This document shows, piece by piece, positions 46,969 through 56,492 of a stretch of DNA of 64,000 nt (positions are counted from its first letter, which is position 1; every line of letters begins with the position of its first letter). The DNA is taken from assembly GCA_035235625.1 (NCBI GenBank), contig CP141148.1:28831057-28895056 (forward strand). Reading direction: 5' to 3'. The stretch comes from Saururus chinensis (taxonomy: Eukaryota > Streptophyta > Magnoliopsida > Piperales > Saururaceae). The notes under the pieces were generated by a model. It did no database searches. It was not told where the DNA came from and saw only the letters and a list, made by a program, of their open reading frames with translations. The translations under genes were made by a program, and so were the position numbers.

Positions 46969-47338
46969 TGTTGTGCCCGAGGTGGCACAATGGCCTGGCT
47001 AGCCGGTAACGGGACGGGAGCGGCGTAGGGAGGCTGGGAAAGGGGAGAGGTAGCGGCATGGCCGCCGGACAGGGAGGAGAGGCAGGGGAGAAAAAGAGAC
47101 AGTTAGACAAGAGATAATTCATTCCATAATCTCCATTAGGGCGTAGCTCTTACATTTAAATAGAAGAACTACGTGAGCTCACTAACAGGCACCTAAGGCC
47201 CAATAACATAATTAAAATAAATTACTAATTACCTAATTAACCTAAATTACCTAAATGCCCTTATTACATAAAAATCCTAATTAGCCTAATACGTAGCCCC
47301 AGTGGCACCTCCTGGTAGCCCCTAAGACGTTCACAACA
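46969..47338 (-). repeat. 3' LTR of the nested element
   Basis: Direct repeat of 49,849-50,218. The two LTRs differ at roughly two dozen positions by eye, with no net length difference, so the insertion is not very recent. A TCTATTTAAATG TATA-type motif is present on the minus strand near 47,155. Confidence 0.9.
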
Positions 47339-47633
47339 TTCCACCACGCTTCGCTTGTGCATCACCTCATCCTCAAGATGACCTAAAACTCCAGGCATCA
47401 GGCCCACCAAAGCTCCACTGTGAACAGCCGGTCCGGATCTGTTGATGAGGCACGCCAAATGATGGAGATAGTGTGCAGAAGCCAACACCAACATGATGGA
47501 AGTACAGTTAATGGAACCCAAGGGTAGAGCAAAGGAGCGGCCTTGGCTTGTTGGATGCAGGACAAGCAGACTATTCAGACAGGTCTCCAATAAGTGGGGT
47601 CATCCCAACGACTACAGAGTGCCCCAAGACTAC

Positions 47634-47760
47634 CCACAGAGGGCATCAGACAACAGCAAAGTCAGTCCACAGAGGGCATCAGGCAGCAACAAAGTCGGCC
47701 CACAGAGGGCATCCGACAGCATCATAGTCGGCCCACAGAAAGTAGCAATCAGCAGAGGCA
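47634..47760 (+). repeat. 33-bp tandem repeat (11-residue unit on the plus strand)
   Basis: Units start at 47,634, 47,667 and 47,700 with CCACAGAGGGCATC and a partial fourth follows at 47,733. The plus-strand frame 47,493-47,978 stays open through them and gives PQRASDNSKVS, PQRASGSNKVG and PQRASDSIIVG. The minus strand is also open, so the frame alone is not evidence of a gene. Confidence 0.85.
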
Positions 47761-48109
47761 TAAGCGGCGTAACAGCCTTGGACACAGGTGATGTACTGGA
47801 CCCAAGTGGGCACCTAGATTCTATAGCCCACCGAAGGCACAATCCATGCACAAAGTTGCTTATAGACCTGAGTAGGATAGACTTACAAAAGGCCCACCCA
47901 AATGGAATGCCAAGTTGTGGTAAAGCCCAATGCACACACATACCACATGAAAGTGCAACACTCACATATGTTGTATAAGTGTCTAGGAGTATAAAGAGGG
48001 CATGTCTGTCTTGCATAATTCTTTTTTGGTAGAGACCCGGTGGCAACAGGGATACATGCCCAAATTTTTACCCAGGTAAGAGGAAGGTGGGTCTCAAATT
48101 AGGTATTAT

Positions 48110-49120
48110 TTAATCTAAATCCCAGAAATCCTGGGCAGGTACTGGACTGGAGTCCCCTTTGCTGCTGAACCGCCAAGCGGTGTAGCGGCCAATGAAAAGC
48201 ACGTGGGAAAGAAAATCCTGATTCACCGTTTGAGTGGCATCTCCAAACCGGGAAAACAAATCCCGAAAATCCCGTGTGAGCAGGGAAAACCGCTGGCCCA
48301 GAGATTGCGATGGTGACGGCTCCTCTAGCGTTACACCGGTGGCGACATCCCTGGTGGCGGTGAATGAGCAGAGGAGGACGAGGCCGGTTCTCAGGCGATG
48401 GAGCGCAAGCCGCTCTGGCAACAGGAGCGCGGGCTGCTGTGGCGTTTGAGGCAAAGCATTGTGGAAGGCGAATGAGAGGGCGGAATGGGACAGCGGAGAA
48501 GACTGGAGTTCTGGCGATGGGGCGGCTGCTAGAAAGGCCCCAACTTCGCAGTGCTTACTGCTATTGTAGACTTGATCAAACCATCAGACAGAGGGAACCT
48601 CCAGAAGCTCGTCTGGGATCCCCTGTTTAACGATCTGGAACGCCTGCCACTCCCGGCATGCTTTCTCGATCTCCAAAAGCAGGTCATTGGAGGGGCGGCT
48701 CAGGTTGCTAACAGGAGCGCTGGAGGCCATGGGCGGATTGCTGTGGAGTGGATCATCAAAAAAGAGGGAGGCATGTACCCATCGCTCACCCATGACTGTT
48801 CCGCACTCAAAATCTGCCCAGGAGGGAAGCCAACCTGACCAGATGCCGGCGGGGCTGAGTCCAATCCATGGGATCTCCAACGCCGAGGGAGAGGACGAGT
48901 TTCTTCGGGTGGCAATTTTTCGGGTGAACCGTTCCATGACAGAGGCCGTGTTCCTGATCTGAGCGCGGAGACTAAGTGGCGTCTTCCAATCTAAGCTGGG
49001 GCGCCAGTCCGAAGAAGCAGAGAGTGGAAAAGGCTTGAAGGAGGAAAGGCCTGAAGGCCGAGACAGAGTCGATCGGCCGGAGTGAAAGAAGAAGACCAGG
49101 CTTCTAGCTGCAGATGTTCT
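48110..49120 (-). other. GC-rich captured sequence, source unknown
   Basis: The minus strand is open in long stretches (48,584-49,426 in one frame, 48,110-48,454 in another). Segments such as SRPSNDLLLEIEKACREWQA and FRDLFSRFGDATQTVNQDFL have protein-like composition but match nothing I recognise. The GC content contrasts with the surrounding LTR B1, so this is probably further captured host DNA next to the PPR piece. Confidence 0.4.
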
Positions 49121-49214
49121 GTCAGAAGGTAGAGCACAAAAGGATGCGGCCGGCGTTCTGGCATAAGGTGGAGATCTCCTTGTTGCAATTGGAGATGAGG
49201 CGAATGCGCAACAT

Positions 49215-49502
49215 GGCCAAGAGAACTGCATTGCAAGTGAAGACGGTGGACCGGGGGCTCGAGAAGACGGCCTTGCGGGCAGTAGCGGAGGCATCGTCGA
49301 GGTTGCCTGTGCGGATGAGTAACTGGGTGCTGTTGTGGAGGATGAGGTGGGAGCCAATGAGGTCGGAGGTGGAGTCCAGGAGACGGGGGTCGCGAGGGGG
49401 CCGGGGCGGGGCATTGGGGTCTCCATCGCGGGGAAAATGGAGTGGAGGTTCGATGCGGAGCTGGCGCTTGCGGCGATGGTGCTCGGTGGCGGCCTCTTCG
49501 GT
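49215..49502 (-). pseudogene. Captured fragment of a GRP23-like PPR gene
   Basis: The minus-strand frame contains HHRRKRQLRIEPPLHFPRD, then a Pro/Asp-rich DPNAPPRPPRDPRLLDSTS, then LLIRTGNLDDASATARKAVF and SSPRSTVFTCNAVLLAMLR. The last two blocks are pentatricopeptide-type helices (x-LIRxGxLDxAxxxAR, then TVFTCNAxLxAMLR). The order matches my memory of the N-terminal part of GRP23 (At1g10270), a nuclear PPR protein needed in embryogenesis. After MLR the frame leaves the family and stops at 49,122. No start, transit signal or later PPR motifs are present, so this piece is not a working gene. Confidence 0.7.
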
Positions 49503-49848
49503 GGAGGAGCAAAGGCTGGTCAGGAAGGGGATATGCAAGGCTGGAACATCACGAAGGTTGTATGCCCCTTGTTTTGTTCCTCATGGTCGGCTGTGATGTT
49601 TGCCCATGCAAACACAACAGCCTTCAAATCCTTTATGCCGATTGCTCCAGCACTTCTCCCGTCCGGTGGGTGAGCAGTTGGGCTGGGCGGATCCGGCAAG
49701 AGTGGTGGTGGGCAGAGCCGACGTTGAAAGCACACGGAATTCCTTGCAAGGTGGTCCGGCAGAGGCACTGCCATATGAGGCGGCTTGGGCAGGGCGATCC
49801 AATTAGTTAACAATGGTGGCTCGCGGGGATCAACGGCTCCGATACTAA

Positions 49849-50218
49849 TGTTGTGCTCGAGGTGGCACAACGGCCTGGCTAGCCGATAACGGGACGGGAG
49901 CGGTGCAAGGAGGCCTGGAAAGGGGGGAGGTAACGGCATGGCTACCGGACAGGGAGGAGAGGCAGGGGAGAAGAAGAGACAGTTAGACAAGAGATAATTA
50001 ATTCCATAATCTCCATTAGGGTGTAGCCCTTACATTTAAATAGAAAAACTATGTGGGCTCACTAACAGGCACCTAAGGCCCAATAACATAATTAAAATAA
50101 AATACTAATTACCTAATTAACTTAAATTACCTAAATGCTCTTATTACATAAAAACCCTAATTACCCTAATATGTGGCCCCAGTGGCACCTCCTGGCAGCC
50201 CCTAGGACGTTCACAACA
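49849..50218 (-). repeat. 5' LTR of the nested element
   Basis: Upstream LTR in the element's own orientation. It ends ...GCACAACA on the minus strand, followed directly by T and the primer-binding site. The TATA-type motif near 50,036-50,045 on the minus strand could drive a transcript through the captured PPR piece. Confidence 0.9.
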
Positions 50219-52933
50219 CTGCTATCCACCTTACAGCCAAAACATCTTACTCGGCATCATCAAACTGAACTCCTCATAACAAATCCCAGTTATTATGCTC
50301 TTACTTAATACCTCACTTATTATGCTTATTTTTCACTTCATAATCTGTAAGTTATGCTGGTACAATTATGCACACTCTTACTGTCTGACAATTCCCCCAA
50401 ACATACACTCCAATCCAAACCAATTGATTCCAATCCTTACTCATCAAACTTACCTCCTCTGTCTTCAATCATATGCTTACGCATCCACATCAACATCTAC
50501 GTCCAAATCTCTACCAAACACTCTGTTACCTCTTACTATTCATCGCCCAAACTTCTGCCCACACACATAGTCCACATATGTAGCATACTAACCTATTCGC
50601 TAGCCATCACTAGCGCATACACATTCCACATACATAAAACATGCTTACAACTTACATACATATCATATGTATCTCAACGTGGCATAATTCATTCTCTTAC
50701 ATCACGCAAACAAATCATGATTTAATATCTAAAACATTGAATCATACAATCCTAGCATGCTGTTACTCATTCAAAGCATGCTATCATGAAATTACGAGTT
50801 CAAAGCTCCCCTACCTCATAATTATGACGTTTGATGGCGAGCACACCACGGTGGCAGCACAAGTGGTGGAGTTGGCTGCCAAAAGCATTTCCTAACCAAG
50901 AGAGAGCTATTGTCCCGGGGTTTTAGGAAGTGCCAAAAGTACTCATGGTCAACAGGGGTGTCAAAAGTCAATGCGACAAAATCCGCAATCCACGGAGGCA
51001 CATTGGGGGCATCCGGGAGAAAGGTCATGCCAACGAGTGGCAGGTACAACTGGAATTCGAGGGTGTACTAACTGAAGGTCGATCGGTAGCTGAGAAATAC
51101 TCAGCCGGCCGCAAGACATTAAAATTGGTCGTGGACAACACCCAACGACGTTGATTTCACATTTACAATGGCCCACATAAGGGCGGAGGGCGTGGGGTGA
51201 TACTCAAGAACAAAGGAGAGGTGCCGACGTCTCTGGTGTCAACTCCATTCTGTGGTAGAGCCATCCGATGGTCAGGTGGTGCAAATGCAGCGCCTAAACC
51301 CTAAACCGCATGCACAGCTATATACACACATGGCCTAAAGGGGCTAGGAGAGGGCTGAATGGAGGCAGCCCAAGGCTCGGAAGGGGCAGTAGGGCCATGT
51401 CCATGGGTAGTGGCTAACAAGACGGCCTTTGTCGTTATCGTGCTAAGGTAGGCCAACTAGAGGCCAATCAACGTCTAGCGGGAGTAGGACAGCAAAAGGG
51501 CAACACATGACGCTCTCTATAGTGCAGTCAGACACATAAATGGGTAGAGTGGGAGCCTGGCTCATGCAAAAAGAAGAGGGGCAGTGCTACACTAGGGCGG
51601 CCAACCATCTCTAGGCTGAGACCCGCCAAACTAAGGTGGCCTAGAGGTGTTCGGCGTCCAACAATGCTACAGTAGCCCAAATGGGTGGAAAACCCTAGGG
51701 GCATAGATGAGCAGGGGTTACTAGCGGCTATGGCCGGCTCTAGTGTGGCCCTAGCAGCCAGAAGGAGCTATCTCCGGCCAGATATCATGGCCAATGGTAG
51801 TGGCGACACACTGAACATACAACACAGTGAGCAAAGACCCTATTTTGCAGACCGAATAGAACACTAGAGCGAGATCTACGGATCTAGCTCCGACGAAGCG
51901 GAGGGGACAGAGACTAAACAAGGATCGGAGGGATGGCCCACTGGCATCACTTAGCCGGGGCAAAGCCAGATGAAGGTCAGGTTGGCCAAGTCCAGAGTCT
52001 GGCTCACAGCAGCAATCATAACGTCCAAGATGGACAGAGACCGAAAATAGGGGACGTTTGAACTGAGCAAAGGAGAGATGGAGGGGGAGGAAGAGGAAGA
52101 GGAACCAGGCCAGGTGAGCTGGCCCACTACCTTCGTCGGACCAAGACAGGGCTAGATGGAGGTCCAGTCAGCAATGACTCGCCGCTAGCAACCATTGTTT
52201 CATTAAAACACAACTCAGGCGAAAAATAGGGCATAGGGGGAAAAGAGGACGGGTGGCGGAGGGGAGGCCCACTGGGGCCGGCCCAATGGAGAGCCATAGT
52301 CGGCCGGCCGGCCCTTGTCGGGCCACAGTAGTGGCGCAATCAAAACATAGAGAGAAGGGGGGAAACCAAACCAGGAATGAAGCTCACTTGGGGGCCAACG
52401 GAGCTGGTTGGCGGCCGGCCTTGCCGTCACCGGCCAGTGGCTAGCCAGGCGGAATTCACCAGCCACCACCGATGCCACCCGGTCATGAGGCAAAGAGACT
52501 GAGGTGGAACGGGGAGAAAATGGGGGAGAGACGTGGGGTGTTGGGGAGAGCAATAGGGGCCGGGTACAGCCATCCCTGGCCATTGCTAGGCTGGGGCAGA
52601 GCCGGTAGTGGCGGCCCTGTGGCCCACCGGTGACTGGAGCACAAGAAACTGAAAAGTGGGGTAGTTCTCTTCCAAAAATGTCTCGATCGGGCTCGGCCGA
52701 GCCCAAGCCCATTTTCTTTCTCTTTTTTTCTTTTCTCTCCCTTATCCTCTACACTTCTATTTTCTTTTAATTTTTCGCACTATAAGCACGTGTCCAAGCC
52801 TGCAGCCTAGGACTGAGCCTCACACCCGACTACTGGTACAAATACCAAAGCCAAATACTCTAAAACATCATATTTTTTTGCCAAAAATAATAGAAAAATT
52901 ATAAGAAATCATAGAAAAATCAAGGATATTACA

Positions 52934-53437
52934 AAAATCTCCTACAATTAGGGGGGTTTTTTGCTAAGAAAATGAGTTAGACTACTCCTAAGGTTATTAT
53001 GATAATTCTACCACACAGGAGACAATTTTCTCCTTGGGGTCATAGACCACTTTCCTTTCTTTTCTATGGTTATAGGTCACAAACCTCTCCCAAGGCTTAT
53101 CTGTTTGATTAGCTTGTAATTTCATTCACTCGTATATGAGTCAATGTACTTAGAGGGATATTTATATTATTTTATCCAAGGTTCTTGAGCCTTATCCGGT
53201 CCCAAACTTAGCTCAAGGATACTCTTCGATATCAAGTGATAATGTTTGTGATATTTTACGTCATTAACGTCTCAAATTGTCTTTATTCACACTCTAACCA
53301 TGGGGGGAAAGTGTTATTTAACGTATTACTATAATTGTTTCTCATCATGTGGCTTAGTCCACCTTTAGGTTACACCTTCACCCCTTATAATTTTTAATTT
53401 TACTCGTAGGCCCCTAATTGAGAGCCCAAATTGGGCC
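52934..53437. other. AT-rich intergenic stretch
   Basis: No gene or clear repeat end is seen between LTR B1 and the segmental duplication. Confidence 0.5.
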
Positions 53438-54300
53438 CCAAATTTCAAGTCCAATCTGTTATGTGCGACATCTTTATCTTACCTTGTAAAATTTAGGGCT
53501 TCATACAAAATTCAAATTTCACTATCAGCTGTGGATAGATCATACATGTCACATAGCTCTCAAAAAACCATGAACGTACCTTTTTCTTTTTACCCATCTC
53601 GGTTCATGGAATAGTGATATCATGTGACAACTTCTTATAACACATTTAATTCTGATGGAAAGGATCTTGCTCTTGCAACTATTAATATAAAAAAAAAAAG
53701 TTATCACAATTAACCTATAAGCAACAAATTTTCCATGCATATCATGAGCTTCAACTGAAAAACATATATTAGTTAGATTGAACATTAAGCAGGAAAGATA
53801 GAGTTTCAAGGGATAACAAACTGCCAAAAAAACATTTGGTATTTAGCGCAAAAAGGTGTGGGTGCAGAGTTATATCTTCAACTCAATTTTCGTTCTTACA
53901 GTTTATAAATTGCTTATAGCCAAAAAGGTGTAGGTGCCGATATGTTTGACTATGCTAAGAAGGCAGGAGAGGGAAATGCCGCTGACTAAGCTGCCAGGGA
54001 ACTTTGAAATTGGCACCATTCCTTTTCTTAATATTGAACAGTACAGTGAGGGGAATGTACCCAATTTGCCAAAAAAGAGACTCTTTTGACAATGTGATGC
54101 TCTTGCATTGCAACGATAGGAAGTTGTAAAACCCCTCAAGGATCCCAAACCTTTTCAACTCGAATCTTCTGCAAAGCATGCATGTTCTTTTATGCAAAGT
54201 ACTGGAGATGGTCCACAGCCAGGAACTTTTTGGCAGTTGCAAGCAAACCCCACATGTCCTTTTATGCAAAGATTATCCAAGATGTCTCTGCTAATGAAGG
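53438..54300. repeat. Segmental duplication, copy 2
   Basis: Counterpart of 24,846-25,735. It reproduces the upstream region of the membrane-protein gene but is followed by AT-rich DNA and a MITE instead of the gene, so the coding part was either not duplicated or has been lost. Confidence 0.8.
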
Positions 54301-54797
54301 TGTTATTAAAAACAACACAATACTAATGAAGGACTTAAACCAACCTAGCATGCCATCAAAATCAAAGTATACCAAAAATTAAAAATTGACAGTAATAAAT
54401 AAATTTTATAATAAATTTAAAAATTAAAAATTAACAATAATAAGAAAACCGTAAAATCTTACAAATATGAATATATAATCAAACAAACTTTAACCCTCAC
54501 TTTTCTTCCTACAACTCCTAAGTGGCTTGAACCCCGTAAAGTACTCCCTGACTTGGCAATGAAGTTCCAGTTATAATTTTCACGGATTTGCCAATGATCG
54601 CCACCAAAGACTCACCACAAATGTCCCTTGACCTAATAGCTCAATGATCTATTTCAAAATAATTTGGACTAATTTTTAACTAATAATATAATTATTATCG
54701 ATTAACGGGTGACAAAACCATAAATGACCAAATGAATAATTAAGAGTTAATAGAATGATTATAAAAAAAGTTGTAATGTTTATTAGTAAAATAATTA
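54301..54797. other. AT-rich intergenic stretch
   Basis: A- and T-rich sequence, no gene seen. Confidence 0.5.
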
Positions 54798-54914
54798 GGG
54801 TTTATTTGGATTAGTAGAAAGCGGGAGAAAGGGAAAGTGAAAGAGAAAGAGAAAGGAAATCCAAGAGAAAGAGAAAGAGAAAGTTGAGAATTCTTGGAAA
54901 TTTTTTAGTGTTTG
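54798..54914 (+). mobile_element. 5' end of a Tourist-like MITE, truncated
   Basis: After TTA the sequence GGGTTTATTTGGATTAGTAG and then AAAGCGGGAGAAAGG parallels the left end of the complete MITE at 55,096 (GGGTCTGTTTGGATTGGTGG, then AAAGCGGAGG). It stops where the LTR element starts at 54,915. I could not find its right end beyond 63,104. Confidence 0.55.
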
Positions 54915-55095
54915 TATTATGACCTGCCCAAGGGGTCGGGTCCACCTTTAGTATAATTAGGAGTTATTTATTAGTAATTATATTTACAGTAATTAGGATT
55001 TTATTGGGCTTAGGTTTATGTTAGAGGCCCATTCTACTTAGAAGTTTATTCTATTCCTATTAAGAGTTATAATAGCATTAGGACTAGGAGACTTA

Positions 55096-55830
55096 GGGTC
55101 TGTTTGGATTGGTGGAAAGCGGAGGAAAGGAAAGGAATCTTCTTAAAATCTCCCAGTTTCTACTGTTTGGTGCAACAAAGAAAGAGAAACTAGAGTGAAA
55201 AGTGAGAGAAAATGGATAAAAATTTGGCCCAAAAATTTTCTACCCATCAACCCATGGATTTTGGGAGAAAATCATTATACTAAATACTTATGTCTTACTG
55301 CAACTACCACCACCACTGCCATCGTTGTTGCCACCGTCACCGCTATTGTCGCCACCACCTCCGATGCCACCGCCACCACCACTACTATCTCTGCCACCAC
55401 CTCTACCACTGCCACCACTACCATCGTTGTCGCCACCACCACCACCACCATTGCCGCCACCACCACTCCCGCTGCCACCGCCACCACCGCCACCACCATC
55501 GCCACCACCGTCGTTGCCGCCACCACCACCACCACTGCCGCCGCCACCACCACCACCGCCGCCACCACCACTATTGACACCACCGCTGCTGCCACCACTA
55601 CCGCCGCCGCTACCACCGCCGCCGCCGCCACAACCACTGCCACTCTCACCGCTACTACCATCGTCACTACCACCACCACCACCGCTACCACCATTATCAC
55701 TGTCAATTTTCTTTAACATCATTTGTGTAACCAAACAGTGAAAAATATTTAGGAATCTCCTAGTTTCTCTTTCACCTCAATTCACTTTCTCTTTCCCTTT
55801 TTCCTAGTTTCCACCAATCCAAACAGACCC
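55096..55830 (+). mobile_element. Tourist-like MITE inside the 5' LTR
   Basis: The ends GGGTCTGTTTGGATTGGTGG and CCACCAATCCAAACAGACCC are perfect inverted repeats of 20 bp, with TTA on both sides (55,093-55,095 and 55,831-55,833). The 3' LTR at about 62,930 preserves the empty site (GAGATTTAATTGTC), which confirms the insertion and the target duplication. The subterminal parts are also inverted (CTGTTTGGT and ACCAAACAG). The middle is occupied by the triplet repeat. Confidence 0.95.
55297..55700. repeat. CCA/CCG triplet repeat of about 400 bp
   Basis: Nearly every triplet is CCA, CCG, ACC, GCC or a one-base variant. Four or more frames stay open and encode Thr/Ala-, Pro-, His- or Gly-runs, so none is evidence of a gene. 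The tract forms the whole core of the MITE. Confidence 0.95.
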
Positions 55831-55972
55831 TTAATTTACTATAAATATGTAGAGGCTATGTCTATTTTGATATACAGAGAGAAATCAGAATTTAGTTATT
55901 TTATTTTATTGTTCAATTATTTCTCTTATGTTTTCCCTTTAATTTTGCTTGAGTAGACATCGGTCTACATCA

Positions 55973-56492
55973 TTGGTGTCGGAGCGTTCTATTTTGGAGC
56001 TCCATCCCACCCTCCCAATTATGGACATTGATAGGATTAGAGATGAGCCCAACTGCTATTTCGATGACCTTGTCGGTGTCATAGACTCTCTCACACTCAT
56101 GGTCAAATCGTTAATTCACGTTTGCCCTAGCCTTCAAGTGTTTTTCCTTCACCGCCACCACCAACTCCTTCCGCACAGCCGTCATTCACAACTTCATCTG
56201 TCACTGAGGTTCTTCCATACCTTGCTCCTTTCACAACTTCGACTACTGAAGCACAATTTGCACTAGAAACAAAACAAGCCCGAACCACCATAGATTTACC
56301 GCCGCCACTAATTATTTCTCCACAACCGCCAATCACTTTCCCATCGCCGTCAACCATGTCTACACCAGAAAACCAGCTTTCTAAATTTTCTTCTGCCTAT
56401 GACCATTCGATGGGAGCAAATCAACCTATAAAGATGGCATCTGGAATGCTAACGATTCCAAAAAAGGGCATCTGCCATATGGCCATTTCTGT
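55973..56492 (+). other. Interior of the small LTR element, left part
   Basis: It starts with the primer-binding site. A frame from 56,021 begins MDIDRIRDEPNCYFDDLVGV and is open for about 50 codons of plausible gag-like N-terminus, then shifts into a Thr/Pro-rich frame (SVTEVLPYLAPFTTSTTEAQ). No gag motif is certain. Confidence 0.4.

Larger units (their letters stand above)
46969..50218 (-). mobile_element. Complete small LTR retrotransposon carrying a host gene fragment
   Basis: Two 370-bp direct repeats, 46,969-47,338 and 49,849-50,218, both run TGTTGTG...CACAACA and have equal length. The outer flanks are CTGCC and CTGCT, a 5-bp target duplication with one change. Next to the right LTR the minus strand reads TAGTATCGGAGCC (about 49,835-49,847), two changes from the plant initiator-Met primer site TGGTATCAGAGCC, so the element is oriented leftward. 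The other LTR is preceded by a short purine-rich GGTGGAA. The 2.5-kb interior encodes no gag, protease, integrase or reverse transcriptase; instead it carries part of a PPR gene and other unidentified GC-rich sequence. It needs proteins from an autonomous relative. Confidence 0.9.
45241..52933 (-). mobile_element. Long LTR, family B copy 1, split by a nested element
   Basis: The right (proximal) end is ...AAGGATATTACA, which on the minus strand gives TGTAATATCC, the same start style as family A. Copy B2 at 56,493-62,153 aligns with the part right of about 50,330. The left limit near 45,241 is proposed because TG follows a 5-bp AAAAA that nearly matches AAAAT on the right; this is weak. Removing the nested element leaves about 4.4 kb. 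The interior holds CTCATA-type tandem motifs at 45,895-46,170 and a GC-rich zone (50,840-52,740) with no credible gene. Confidence 0.5.

Noticed and set aside
47493-47978. 161-codon plus-strand frame
   Set aside because: It is antisense to the LTR element, both strands are open, and its regularity comes from a 33-bp tandem repeat.
51685-52712. Several open frames of 60-165 codons on both strands
   Set aside because: They lie in the GC-rich zone of LTR B1 and show no conserved protein pattern.
55195-55741. Long open frames of Thr/Ala, Pro, His or Gly runs on both strands
   Set aside because: All come from the triplet repeat core of the MITE; several frames are open at once.
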